NCBI GenBank assembly: GCA_007694185.1
Contig: RECD01000117.1
Location: 1-64,000 of the forward strand
Length of the DNA stretch: 64,000 bases
Source: Planctomycetaceae bacterium
Lineage (GTDB): Bacteria; Planctomycetota; Planctomycetia; Pirellulales; Pirellulaceae
Reading direction: 5' to 3'
Below the pieces are notes generated by a model. It was given only the letters and a program-made list of their open reading frames with translations, ran no database searches and had not been told where the DNA came from. Made by a program: the position numbers and the translations under genes. Positions 42,236-50,725 of this stretch are shown here, one piece after another (position 1 is the stretch's first letter; each line of letters starts with the position of its first letter).

Positions 42236-45200
42236 TCAGTTCGCCGAAGCCAGGGTGTCGCGTTTCGAAGGTCGCGCGATCAGGGCGAAAGTGTTCGACG
42301 CGCTGAGATCGGCCTGGCCGACTGCCACCCCAGGGATCTTGCCGTCTCCGAGTTCCGCGGGCGTGCCCCCGTTCAACGATTCCAGTCCGCTCTCCAAACC
42401 TGGCGGGAGCTCCAACTCGATGTCGTAGGTGCCCTCTGGCAGATTTTGGAATCGATAATTCCCCAGTGCGTCGGTCGTGGTCGTTTGGACCACGTCGCCC
42501 GTTCCCGCGGTCAACAGCCGGACGGTCAAGCCGGCTACGCCGACATCCCCGTTGTTGAACAGACCGTCGCCATTACGGTCGATGAAGGCTCGGCCGTTGA
42601 TCACCGACGTGTTCGGATCGACGGCAGCGACTTGAGTGACGGCAGGCAGGGAACTCGGGTTCGATTCATCTCCTTGAGGTGTCGTGGCCGTCACGCTCGC
42701 GATGTTTTCCAGGTTCCCCGAGAAACCGTCATTGATGCGAGCCACGATCGTGTAGGTTTGGCTGACCCCCGGTGCGAGCACGCCGATCTCGACTTCGACC
42801 GTCTGGCCGTCAGCCGTCAACTGGCTGCCATTGCCATTCGGGCCGCTGCCGCTGACGAACGTGACGCCGGCCGGCAGCACATCGATCAGCGTCACGCCGG
42901 CCGCGTTCGATGGCCCGTTGTTGATGACGTCGATCGTGTAAGTCAACTCGGTACCGGGGGCGGCGTTGGCCGCAGACACACGTTTTTCAACCTCAAAGTT
43001 GGCTTCGGGCGTCAACGGCACCGTCGCGGAGGAGCTGTTGTTTTCGGTATCCCGGTCCCCGATTGCCTCCACAGTCGCCTCGTTGACCAGCGGCCCGGTG
43101 GCCGCGGCGGTAACGGCCGCCGTGATCACCACGGTGCGGGCACCGGCCGTCCCCGGAAGCAGCGTCGGGAACACGAGTTGGACGTTGTTCCCGGTCCCTT
43201 GGTTCGGGACCTCCGTCCCGTCGAGCGTGATCGACTGCAACTGCAGTCCCGCCGGCAGGGTGTCGTTCAGGGTGACGGCATTCGCCACGCTCGGGCCGCT
43301 GTTGGAGACCACGATCGTGTAGGCGATCGTCCCCTGGCCCGGGACCACCGGCGTTTCCGGCACCGTCTTCGACAAGGTGACGTCGAAGTCCGGGCTGAGT
43401 GTGGTCGTGACCGTCGCCTCGTTTCCTGCGGGCGGGTCGTTGACCCCGCCGCCGCTGATCGTCACCGTGTTGGTGATGCTGCCGGTCAACGCCCCACCGA
43501 CTTGGGTCGACACCTGCACCGTGACCGCATTCTCTTGACCGGTCGGCACCAGCGGAATCACGAAGTTCAAACGCCCCTGGTCGGGATCGTTGTCGACCAC
43601 CTGTTCCCCGGCGATGGTGATCGACGTCGCGACCACACCGGCCGGCAGGATGTCGACGACGTTGACGTCCACCGCGTCGCTAACGCCGGTGTTCGTGATC
43701 GTGATCGAATAGGTCAACGGCGTGCCGGGGACGTGTGACCCGCCTGCGGCGATGCCGTCCGTTTTGGTCACCACCAAGTCGACCGACCGGATCGGGATCA
43801 CCGTTTCGGAATCCTGATCGTTGGCGGAGTTCACGTCGGCATCCTGCACCCCGTCGCCGACGAACGGCGTGACCGTCGCGGTGTTGATGATCGACGCCGC
43901 TGCCGACTGGGCGACGGAGGCATCGAACCGGAACGAGACCGATTCTGCGACCGCCAACGGCACGCCGGTGAAAGTCAGCGTCGATCCGTCGACCGAGATC
44001 TCGACGTCCGAGCCCAGCGAGTCGAAACTCCCTGCCAGGTAGGTCAAACCCTCCGGCAACACGTCGGTGACGGTGAAGCCGCGGGCGTTGCCGGGGCTGC
44101 CGGCAACGTTCGTCACGGTGATCACGAACGAAGCCGTACCACCGAACTCGACAACCGAACCGTCGGCGAGCGACTTATCGATCGCCAAGTCGACGGCGCG
44201 GGCGATGGCCGTCCCCGCCTCGCTCGTGTTGTTGTCCAGATCGGGATCGGTTTGGGGAGACGCGCTCACGGTGGCCGAATTGGTGACCGCGCCGGCCGCC
44301 CCCGGATTGACGCTGACCAAGATCAACACCGTCGCGGTCGCCGCGTCTTCCAGCGTCCCCAACGAGGCGGTGACCTGGCGGGTGCCCGCGTCGAACGAAA
44401 TCCCCTCGCCATCCGCCTGGCCGACGATCGTCGCTTCGATGAACGTGACATCGATCGGCAACGTGTCGACCACGGTCACGCCGGTTGCCGCATCCGGCCC
44501 GTTGTTCGTGACGACCAAGCGGTAGATGATCTCATCGCCGGTCAGCACCGCGGACGGCGGGATCGGTTCGCCCGTGAGCGTCTCGACCGACTTCACGATT
44601 TCCAGGTCGGATTCACGCAGCAGGACCGTAGCCTCTGCGGTATTGTTGTCCGGCACCAAGTCGGCCTGATCGCTGCTGACCGTCGCCCGGTTGACCCGCT
44701 CGCCGAACTGGCCGCCGGCGATGTCGAACATCACCACGAAGCCGGTCGATTCACCCGCCGGCAGATCGATCAACTGGAAGGTGACCGTATCGCCGTCGAC
44801 GGTGGTGTTGACTACCCCCTCCGGTGCAACGCTCGGGTCTTCGATGCTGCCGATCGAACGGAACACGAGCCCCTCGGGAACCGTGTCGATCACGGTCACG
44901 CCGGTGCTGTCGAGCGTCCCGTTATTGATCACCATGATCTCGAACGTGGCGACGAAGTCGACGTCCGTGCCGTCCGCCAAAGAAACCAGTTCCTTTTCGA
45001 TCCCCAAGTCGGCGATCGCCAGAAAGCCGAAATCGACCGTGTTGTTGACAAGACCGTCTCCGGCAGGCTCCTCACCGACTTCCAGTTCAAACGTTTCCGT
45101 GATCACGAACGCCTGCCCGGGAACGACACGACCGTCGTCGTCGTTGTCGATCTTGGCGGCCGCGCCAGCCGACGGAGGATCGGGTTGGCTGGAGAAAAAG

Positions 45201-46519
45201 CCGGCCAACGCTTCACCGGTCGCGAACGCGGTTGCCGGTACGACCGCGGCATAGAAGCCCGACGGCAACCCGGTGAATTGATAGTTCCCGTCAACGTCGC
45301 TGGTCGTCGTCGCGATCGGCGTCTGGGTCAACGGGTCGACCACCGCGTCGATCGAATCGAGCCGATACAGCTCGACCGGTACGTCGCTGATCCCCGTCTC
45401 GGTCAACGGATCGAAAATGCCGTCGTTATTGGCATCGAGGAAGATCTGGTTCCCCAGCGTCACGCCGCGAGTCGCCAAGTCGACCGTTTCGAATCGCGTC
45501 TCCCGCGAATCGAAAATCGTGATCCGGATGTTCTGGTCTGCGGTGTTGGACACGATCAACTCGATCGCCCCGACCGACTCGAAGTCGGCACCTTCGCCGC
45601 CCGCCGTGACGAAGTTTGCGAACGGGATGATCTCACGATAGATCGTACCCACCAACTCCTCGCGGAACGGCACTTCGATGGTCGAGAAATTTGTCGCGTC
45701 GGAGTAGACGGCCAGCGAGTAGGTCTGGTCATCGACGAAAAGGTTCTGGAAAACCTCGATCAAGATCCCGGCGTTCGGGTCACCATTGCTGAGGTTCTCG
45801 CCTCCCAAACCGTCCGGTACCAGGTCGATGGTGGAGTCATCTCCGTCGTAGCGGAGTACCAATGTCCCGAAGCTGGCGAACGCGGAACTTAGCCCCAATC
45901 GCTCGGTGACGTTGTCGACGAACGCCTGCACGGTCGACGGGCCTTGCGTGTAGGTCAATTCCGCCTTGCGAATCCCGCCGACCGCGTCGGGGGCCTCGGC
46001 GATCGACGTCACCAGCGGGTCACCCGCAGTGACCTCCAGCGTCAAGTTGGTCTGGGAGAACGAATCGATCGTCCGTACCGTCTGCCCTTCGGCGATCACG
46101 TTGATCGCTACCGGATCGGGGATCAGGTACCCCTGCGTCGCCGGGCCGGCAAGTTGCTCGACGAAGTACAAGCCCGAGGTCAGGCCGTTGAACAGGTACT
46201 CGCCGGGATTGCTCCCTTCCAACGCACCGGTCATCACGATGTCGACCAGCAAGTCGTCACCAGCGACGTCGGGACCGCCGAATACGCCGTCGCCGCCATC
46301 TCGCCACAACCGGACCTCGGCCCCGCCCAGCCTCGGGTCGTCCGCGGTCAAACCGTCATTCAGCAGGTCGATGAAGGCCGTGCCGGCGATCGCCCCGAGG
46401 TTGCCGGCCAAAACTTCCCGCTTGTCGAGCTTCTCCAATCGCAGCGTGCGGCGACGTGCTCGCGGGCGGCGCTTCGATCGGGGAGTTTCCGTCCACTTTT
46501 GCAGCCAACTCTTGAACAT
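42236..46519 (-). CDS. Giant surface protein with SdrD_B and DUF11 repeats
   Basis: 1427 residues. A basic leader is followed by LRLEKLDKREVLAGN (about residues 26-40), the planctomycete extracellular-protein signal. Two SdrD_B-like Ca-binding domains come first (AIAGTAFIDLLNDGL and GNQIFLDANNDGIFD), separated by a beta-rich region. Six DUF11 repeats follow, each with a pattern like TNNGPDAATGVTVVDTLP. A third SdrD_B domain (INGRAFIDRNGDGLFNNGD) sits near the end. The C-terminus (LIARPSKRDTLASAN) has no LPxTG or PEP-CTERM anchor. Likely a cell-surface fibre or adhesin. The large plus-strand open frames over it are shadows. Confidence 0.9.
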   Translation of the reverse strand: MFKSWLQKWTETPRSKRRPRARRRTLRLEKLDKREVLAGNLGAIAGTAFIDLLNDGLTADDPRLGGAEVRLWRDGGDGVFGGPDVAGDDLLVDIVMTGALEGSNPGEYLFNGLTSGLYFVEQLAGPATQGYLIPDPVAINVIAEGQTVRTIDSFSQTNLTLEVTAGDPLVTSIAEAPDAVGGIRKAELTYTQGPSTVQAFVDNVTERLGLSSAFASFGTLVLRYDGDDSTIDLVPDGLGGENLSNGDPNAGILIEVFQNLFVDDQTYSLAVYSDATNFSTIEVPFREELVGTIYREIIPFANFVTAGGEGADFESVGAIELIVSNTADQNIRITIFDSRETRFETVDLATRGVTLGNQIFLDANNDGIFDPLTETGISDVPVELYRLDSIDAVVDPLTQTPIATTTSDVDGNYQFTGLPSGFYAAVVPATAFATGEALAGFFSSQPDPPSAGAAAKIDNDDDGRVVPGQAFVITETFELEVGEEPAGDGLVNNTVDFGFLAIADLGIEKELVSLADGTDVDFVATFEIMVINNGTLDSTGVTVIDTVPEGLVFRSIGSIEDPSVAPEGVVNTTVDGDTVTFQLIDLPAGESTGFVVMFDIAGGQFGERVNRATVSSDQADLVPDNNTAEATVLLRESDLEIVKSVETLTGEPIPPSAVLTGDEIIYRLVVTNNGPDAATGVTVVDTLPIDVTFIEATIVGQADGEGISFDAGTRQVTASLGTLEDAATATVLILVSVNPGAAGAVTNSATVSASPQTDPDLDNNTSEAGTAIARAVDLAIDKSLADGSVVEFGGTASFVITVTNVAGSPGNARGFTVTDVLPEGLTYLAGSFDSLGSDVEISVDGSTLTFTGVPLAVAESVSFRFDASVAQSAAASIINTATVTPFVGDGVQDADVNSANDQDSETVIPIRSVDLVVTKTDGIAAGGSHVPGTPLTYSITITNTGVSDAVDVNVVDILPAGVVATSITIAGEQVVDNDPDQGRLNFVIPLVPTGQENAVTVQVSTQVGGALTGSITNTVTISGGGVNDPPAGNEATVTTTLSPDFDVTLSKTVPETPVVPGQGTIAYTIVVSNSGPSVANAVTLNDTLPAGLQLQSITLDGTEVPNQGTGNNVQLVFPTLLPGTAGARTVVITAAVTAAATGPLVNEATVEAIGDRDTENNSSSATVPLTPEANFEVEKRVSAANAAPGTELTYTIDVINNGPSNAAGVTLIDVLPAGVTFVSGSGPNGNGSQLTADGQTVEVEIGVLAPGVSQTYTIVARINDGFSGNLENIASVTATTPQGDESNPSSLPAVTQVAAVDPNTSVINGRAFIDRNGDGLFNNGDVGVAGLTVRLLTAGTGDVVQTTTTDALGNYRFQNLPEGTYDIELELPPGLESGLESLNGGTPAELGDGKIPGVAVGQADLSASNTFALIARPSKRDTLASAN

Positions 46520-46648
46520 CTCTCATCACCCACTGGCAGGAAATCGCGAACGCCCGATGGCACTCCACTTCTCAGCTATCGGACGATTCCATGTAGCCAC
46601 GCCACTTGGACGAGACGGAAACGGCCCCCTTTGCCCAACCCCCAAACT

Positions 46649-46701
46649 CCACCGGCTCCCGATCCCCAGCCTTCCACCGGCTCCGCGTATCCACCGGCTC
46701 C
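46649..46701. repeat. Three copies of an 11-bp direct repeat
   Basis: CCACCGGCTCC occurs at 46649-46659, 46674-46684 and 46691-46701, in the 229-bp gap between the BBP7 and surface-protein genes. The gap would carry any promoter for the surface protein. Function unknown. Confidence 0.55.
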
Positions 46702-46748
46702 CGGCCACTTAGCGGAACGGCTGTAGCGAATCTGATCCCCCGGATCAA

Positions 46749-48326
46749 CTACCAGGCGAACTCGCCGCCGAAGTTGATCCCTTGGACCCAGAAGTCCGAG
46801 TCCCGGAATTCAAATCCCGGCCGCCGGGCACCACCCGGCAAGGCGGGCGGGAACAGGTTGGGGTTCAGATCAAGGTCGATCTGGTCTCCCGGACGGACCA
46901 CGTTGGACCAGAAGATCAACGAGTAGCCGAGCCTCAGGGTCAGGTTGTCGGTCAAGGAATAGCCCAGGTTGCCGCCCAATTCCGGCATGATCGTGAATCG
47001 GTCCCGGGTGTGGGTGCCCATGTTGGTCGTTTGAGCCAACAAACCACCGACCGCCTGCGGTTCGATGTTGATCCTGGTGTTGCCGTCGATGTCGACCCGT
47101 TGCCGAGTGTTACCGAGCGCCAACTTGGCCAGCAGGTCGACCGACCACAGCCCGCGGCGTCGCTCGTAGGTGACGCCCAAGTCCAAGCCGTTGAACTGGT
47201 TCATCGTCCGGAACGTGTCACGAACCAAATAACTGTCACGGGCTCCGGTCGATTGTCGCAACGTTTCGGCGATGTGGATCGATTCGTCCAACTGGACATA
47301 GCGATAGCCGAACAGGAAGTCGCTACGGCTCTGGAAGGTGCTGCACGAATCGCCCAGCAACCCCCAGCCCGTGCCGGTGTTGCAGTTGGTTTGCCGACGA
47401 AAGTGAAAACCGCCGCCGACGAACGAGGACTCCACGTCGATCGCCAAATTGCCGCTGTATAAATCCGGGTAGGCGACAAGCTGCGAATCTTCCGCACCGG
47501 TCAACACGTTGAAGAACGGCCGAGCCAAGATCGGGTCGCCCGCCGAAGCCGAACGGAACGAATCGGTTCGTGACTGCAGTTCGAAGTAGTCGCCGACGAC
47601 CGACCAGCGATGGCAGGGGTCCAACCACAACCCGACCTGCAACCGGCCGCCCGAGACGCCACCGTCAAAAACGTTGTCATCACCATACAACACCCGGGTC
47701 GGATTCTGCTCCAAGACGCCCGCTTGGTTGGCAGGGACAGTGCCGCGGCTCGTCGTCGCCAAGGGCGGCAGATGCATCGAACGGGGAAACCAGCCAAGGT
47801 AATCCATCCGGACCCAGCCGTCCTCGGGCAGACAGATGGTCAAGCAGGGCCGCCAACTGCGGCCCGCGCAGGTATCGCAACCGCCACAGCTACCGCCCAG
47901 CCCGTCACAGCCACCGGTCGCGCCGAACCCGGCAAGCGATTGATGTTCGTGCCCAGGGAAGTACTCTCCCCCTTCGTAAATGACTTGGCCGTCCAGCGGA
48001 TGTGGGTAGGTGTCCCCCATCTCGACCCATTCGGTTTGCCCCATCGGGTAGCTTTGGATCGGGCCCGAGAACATCGGCACCTGGCGACCGGAGCCGGGAA
48101 CCTGCGATCCAGAGGGTGCAGGCAATTCCTCGACGTCCGATTCCTGAGTCGCTTGAACCGGACGAACGGGCTGCCAGCGGGCGGCAGCCGCAGAACCGCC
48201 GGCGCGAGTGACAGCGCGGGAGGTGGTCCCTTGCGGCGCCGAAGACGTTTGGGCCGAGGCGGTCATGGCGGAAACCATGGCGAACCCGCCGACCATCGAC
48301 AATAAGGTTGCTTTTCGGAAAAACAC
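46749..48326 (-). CDS. BBP7 family outer-membrane beta-barrel protein
   Basis: 525 residues. A signal peptide (ATLLSMVGGFAMVSAMTASAQ) is followed by a polar linker and a Cys/Gly-rich segment with seven cysteines (around GGCDGLGGSCGGCDTC and RPCLTICLP), then a barrel of alternating beta strands typical of BBP7 (DYLGWFPR, VSGGRLQVGLWLDP, SRSDFLFGYRYVQLDE). It ends in NFGGEFAW, an aromatic C-terminal residue as in outer-membrane barrels recognised by Bam. BBP7 is almost restricted to Planctomycetes. Start is GTG at 48326; a downstream ATG at MVGGF is less likely because it shortens the signal. Confidence 0.88.
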   Translation of the reverse strand: MFFRKATLLSMVGGFAMVSAMTASAQTSSAPQGTTSRAVTRAGGSAAAARWQPVRPVQATQESDVEELPAPSGSQVPGSGRQVPMFSGPIQSYPMGQTEWVEMGDTYPHPLDGQVIYEGGEYFPGHEHQSLAGFGATGGCDGLGGSCGGCDTCAGRSWRPCLTICLPEDGWVRMDYLGWFPRSMHLPPLATTSRGTVPANQAGVLEQNPTRVLYGDDNVFDGGVSGGRLQVGLWLDPCHRWSVVGDYFELQSRTDSFRSASAGDPILARPFFNVLTGAEDSQLVAYPDLYSGNLAIDVESSFVGGGFHFRRQTNCNTGTGWGLLGDSCSTFQSRSDFLFGYRYVQLDESIHIAETLRQSTGARDSYLVRDTFRTMNQFNGLDLGVTYERRRGLWSVDLLAKLALGNTRQRVDIDGNTRINIEPQAVGGLLAQTTNMGTHTRDRFTIMPELGGNLGYSLTDNLTLRLGYSLIFWSNVVRPGDQIDLDLNPNLFPPALPGGARRPGFEFRDSDFWVQGINFGGEFAW

Positions 48327-48723
48327 GGTCGCGCACCACGCTCAGGTGAATTGACTAAAAGACGGCCGGATTCCCAGACGTCTCGTTCCCAGACTCCGTT
48401 TTTCCCCCCCAGACCCAGTAAACCCCGCGATGAACACGGTGTTTGCCTGCCAAGAGTGTGATCGGCCGGCACAACCGTCAAGGTTTGACAAAACCGCTCA
48501 GAAATCGGAAAAACCCGAAAAGGCGGCACAATCGGCAAACTTTGCCCATTTACCGAGGGCCGCGTGTCGTCGGAGCCGCCTGCTCCTGTAGCGGCGTGAC
48601 CGTGCTGCGGCAGGTGCCGGGTACCCGCGGGCCTTTGGTGAACGGGGAATCAGAGCTGGCCTGGCTTAAGCAGCAGCTACCGCGATTGGGTCGTCGGCAG
48701 CTCGCCGGTTCGCAAAGCCGCGA
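48327..48723. other. 397-bp gene-free region upstream of the BBP7 gene
   Basis: No open frame is supported. It lies downstream of the P-II gene and upstream of the BBP7 start, both on the minus strand, so it should hold the BBP7 promoter and P-II terminator. An A-rich stretch with AAAACCG, GAAAAAC and CGAAAAG lies at 48487-48522. No strong hairpin was seen. Confidence 0.35.
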
Positions 48724-49026
48724 TCACAGAAAGCTGGTTACCGGCATGACGAAGATCTTCCCGTCGCCCATCCGGCCGGTGCGAGCGAGCTTGACGAGCC
48801 GCTCGAGCATCTCCTCGACCCGGGAATCTTCGATGTAGAGCGTGATTTCGACCTTGGGTAGAAACGCCTCGCTGAATTCACTGTCACCGTACTGGTCCAG
48901 ATACCCCTTTTGCCTGCCGAACCCCTTCACCTCGTGAACGCTGATCGCTTCCACCGGAGCACGCTTGAGACTACCCAGCACCGCCTCCGCCAAATGCGGC
49001 CGAACGATGGTGACAATTTGTTTCAC
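48724..49026 (-). CDS. P-II family nitrogen regulatory protein with Phe at position 51
   Basis: 100 residues, starting at GTG 49026 (KQIVTIVRPHLAEAV), the usual P-II first strand; the longer frame adds an unrelated leader. The T-loop reads GFGRQKGYLDQYGDSEFSEAFLPK: Tyr46 is kept but the uridylylated Tyr51 is replaced by Phe, and His42-Thr43 are Tyr-Leu. The B-loop RTGRMGDGKIFVMPV is present, so ATP/ADP binding is plausible. The C-terminus is about 12 residues shorter than standard 112-aa GlnB. No amtB, glnA or glnD is nearby. It probably senses energy or 2-oxoglutarate without uridylylation; targets unknown. Confidence 0.85.
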   Translation of the reverse strand: MKQIVTIVRPHLAEAVLGSLKRAPVEAISVHEVKGFGRQKGYLDQYGDSEFSEAFLPKVEITLYIEDSRVEEMLERLVKLARTGRMGDGKIFVMPVTSFL

Positions 49027-49199
49027 GGCGCTAAATCCCAAACGGTCAACCGAAGCCCTTTTCACGTATACTAACGGTTGCCATCGCCGTTCGGCAGGAG
49101 CTTCACGCGGGATCGGTTTCCCCAACCGGTTCCGGTTTTACGGCGCCCGATCCCTGACCGCACGCTCCCCAATCCCACCGCCCAACCCGCCGCTTCGCC

Positions 49200-50555
49200 A
49201 TGCTCGCTCACGATTCTCGCATCGCTAATCTGCCACTGATGGCCCTGGCCTGCTTTGCGGTCGCCCTGGTCCCCGGCAAAAACTCGCCGGCCGCCGAGTC
49301 GACTGCCGTGGCCACCGCCTTGCGAGGCGATGAGCAAACGTACGCTTGGCCCCAATTCCGCGGCGGTTCCGACGACGGGAACTCCCCCGCCGACGTACGG
49401 TTGCCGGTCACCTGGAGCGAAACCGAGAACATCCGCTGGAAATTGCCGCTGGAACTCCGCGGCTGGTCCAGCCCCGCGGTTTGGGGCGATACCGCCGTGC
49501 TAACCGAAGCGACCCCCGACGGTCAGCAAATGTTCGCCCTGGCGGTCGACCTGAACACCGGCAAGGTGATTTGGAGAAAACGGGTCTTCGAAAACACGGA
49601 AGTCGAGGAGGCTCACATCATGAACAGCTACGCCTCCCCCAGCCCCGCCACCGATGGCCGGCGGGCTTGGGTCCACTTCGGCAGCTACGGCACCGCCTGC
49701 CTGAATCTTGCCGATGGGGAACTAATCTGGCAACGACGTGACCTGCCGTGCGCCCACCACCGTGGCCCCGGCAGCTCCCCGCTGCTCGACAACCAAGGTC
49801 GCCTGTTCATCCATTACGACGGGTTCGATGTCCAGTACCTGGTTGCCCTCTCGGCCGAAACGGGCGAGACCATCTGGAAGCGGGATCGCGAGATCGAGTA
49901 CGGCACACTCGATGGCGACCAGATGAAGGCTTATTCCACCCCGCTGCTGATCACCGTCGACGGCCAACCGCAATTGATCAGTTCCACCAGCAAGGCGGCG
50001 ATCGCCTATAACCCCGAGGACGGAAACGAGATCTGGCGGGTCGTTTACAACGAGTTCTCCGCCACCGCCCAGCCGCTGTTCGATGGGGAAACGGTATACA
50101 TCTCCACCGGCTTCGGAAAAGCCCACCTGCTGGCGATCGACCCGACCGGCAAAGGGGATGTGACCGACACGCATGTGCTGTGGGACGCCCCCAAGGGGAT
50201 CGGTAGCAAGCCGACGCCACTGCTGCACGACGGCCTGATCTACAACGTTCACGATGCCGGCGTCGCCTCCTGCCTCGATGCCGAAACGGGCGAAACCCTC
50301 TGGACCGAGCGTTTCGGCGGGCTGTTCAGCGCGTCGATCCTGGGGGCCGGCGACCGCGTCTATTGGTTCGATCACGACGGCGCTTGTTACGTCACCCGCA
50401 CGGGGCGTGAGTTCGAACGGATCGCCGAAAATCGGCTCGATGACGGCTGCATGGCGACCCCCGTCCCGCTCCCCGATTCGTTGCTCGTTCGCACCCGCTC
50501 CGCCCTCTATCGCATCGCCGCCCCGCCCGCAGACGATTCCCCAGTTGCCCCGTGA
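49200..50555 (+). CDS. Exported PQQ-like beta-propeller protein
   Basis: 451 residues with a signal peptide (LPLMALACFAVALVPG). The start AWPQFRGGSDDGNSPADVRLPVTWSE is a frequent opening of planctomycete PQQ-like proteins ('WPQFRGP' type). Propeller blades follow with repeats such as ALAVDLNTGKVIWRKRV, CLNLADGELIWQRR, VALSAETGETIWKR and CLDAETGETLWTERF. Members of this branch usually lack PQQ and serve as binding or scaffold proteins; enzymatic activity is not supported. It is divergent from the P-II gene. Confidence 0.9.
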   Translation: MLAHDSRIANLPLMALACFAVALVPGKNSPAAESTAVATALRGDEQTYAWPQFRGGSDDGNSPADVRLPVTWSETENIRWKLPLELRGWSSPAVWGDTAVLTEATPDGQQMFALAVDLNTGKVIWRKRVFENTEVEEAHIMNSYASPSPATDGRRAWVHFGSYGTACLNLADGELIWQRRDLPCAHHRGPGSSPLLDNQGRLFIHYDGFDVQYLVALSAETGETIWKRDREIEYGTLDGDQMKAYSTPLLITVDGQPQLISSTSKAAIAYNPEDGNEIWRVVYNEFSATAQPLFDGETVYISTGFGKAHLLAIDPTGKGDVTDTHVLWDAPKGIGSKPTPLLHDGLIYNVHDAGVASCLDAETGETLWTERFGGLFSASILGAGDRVYWFDHDGACYVTRTGREFERIAENRLDDGCMATPVPLPDSLLVRTRSALYRIAAPPADDSPVAP

Positions 50556-50725
50556 GCTGATGTCCCGAGATCGGGCACCGCTGACGACAATGGCGAGCGC
50601 GACCTAGCCCTTGGCCCGTCGAAGAATTTGACCGCCCCTCGTCGACTCGATACGCTTCAATCTTGCAGCCTACGGCCTAGTTGCTGGCCAATCCCGCCTG
50701 ACGCTCCCGCCTACCCGATGTCGAA

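Noticed and set aside
42446-45892. Long plus-strand frames (430 and 546 codons) over the surface protein
   Set aside because: Asp/Arg/His-rich antisense shadows of DUF11 repeats.
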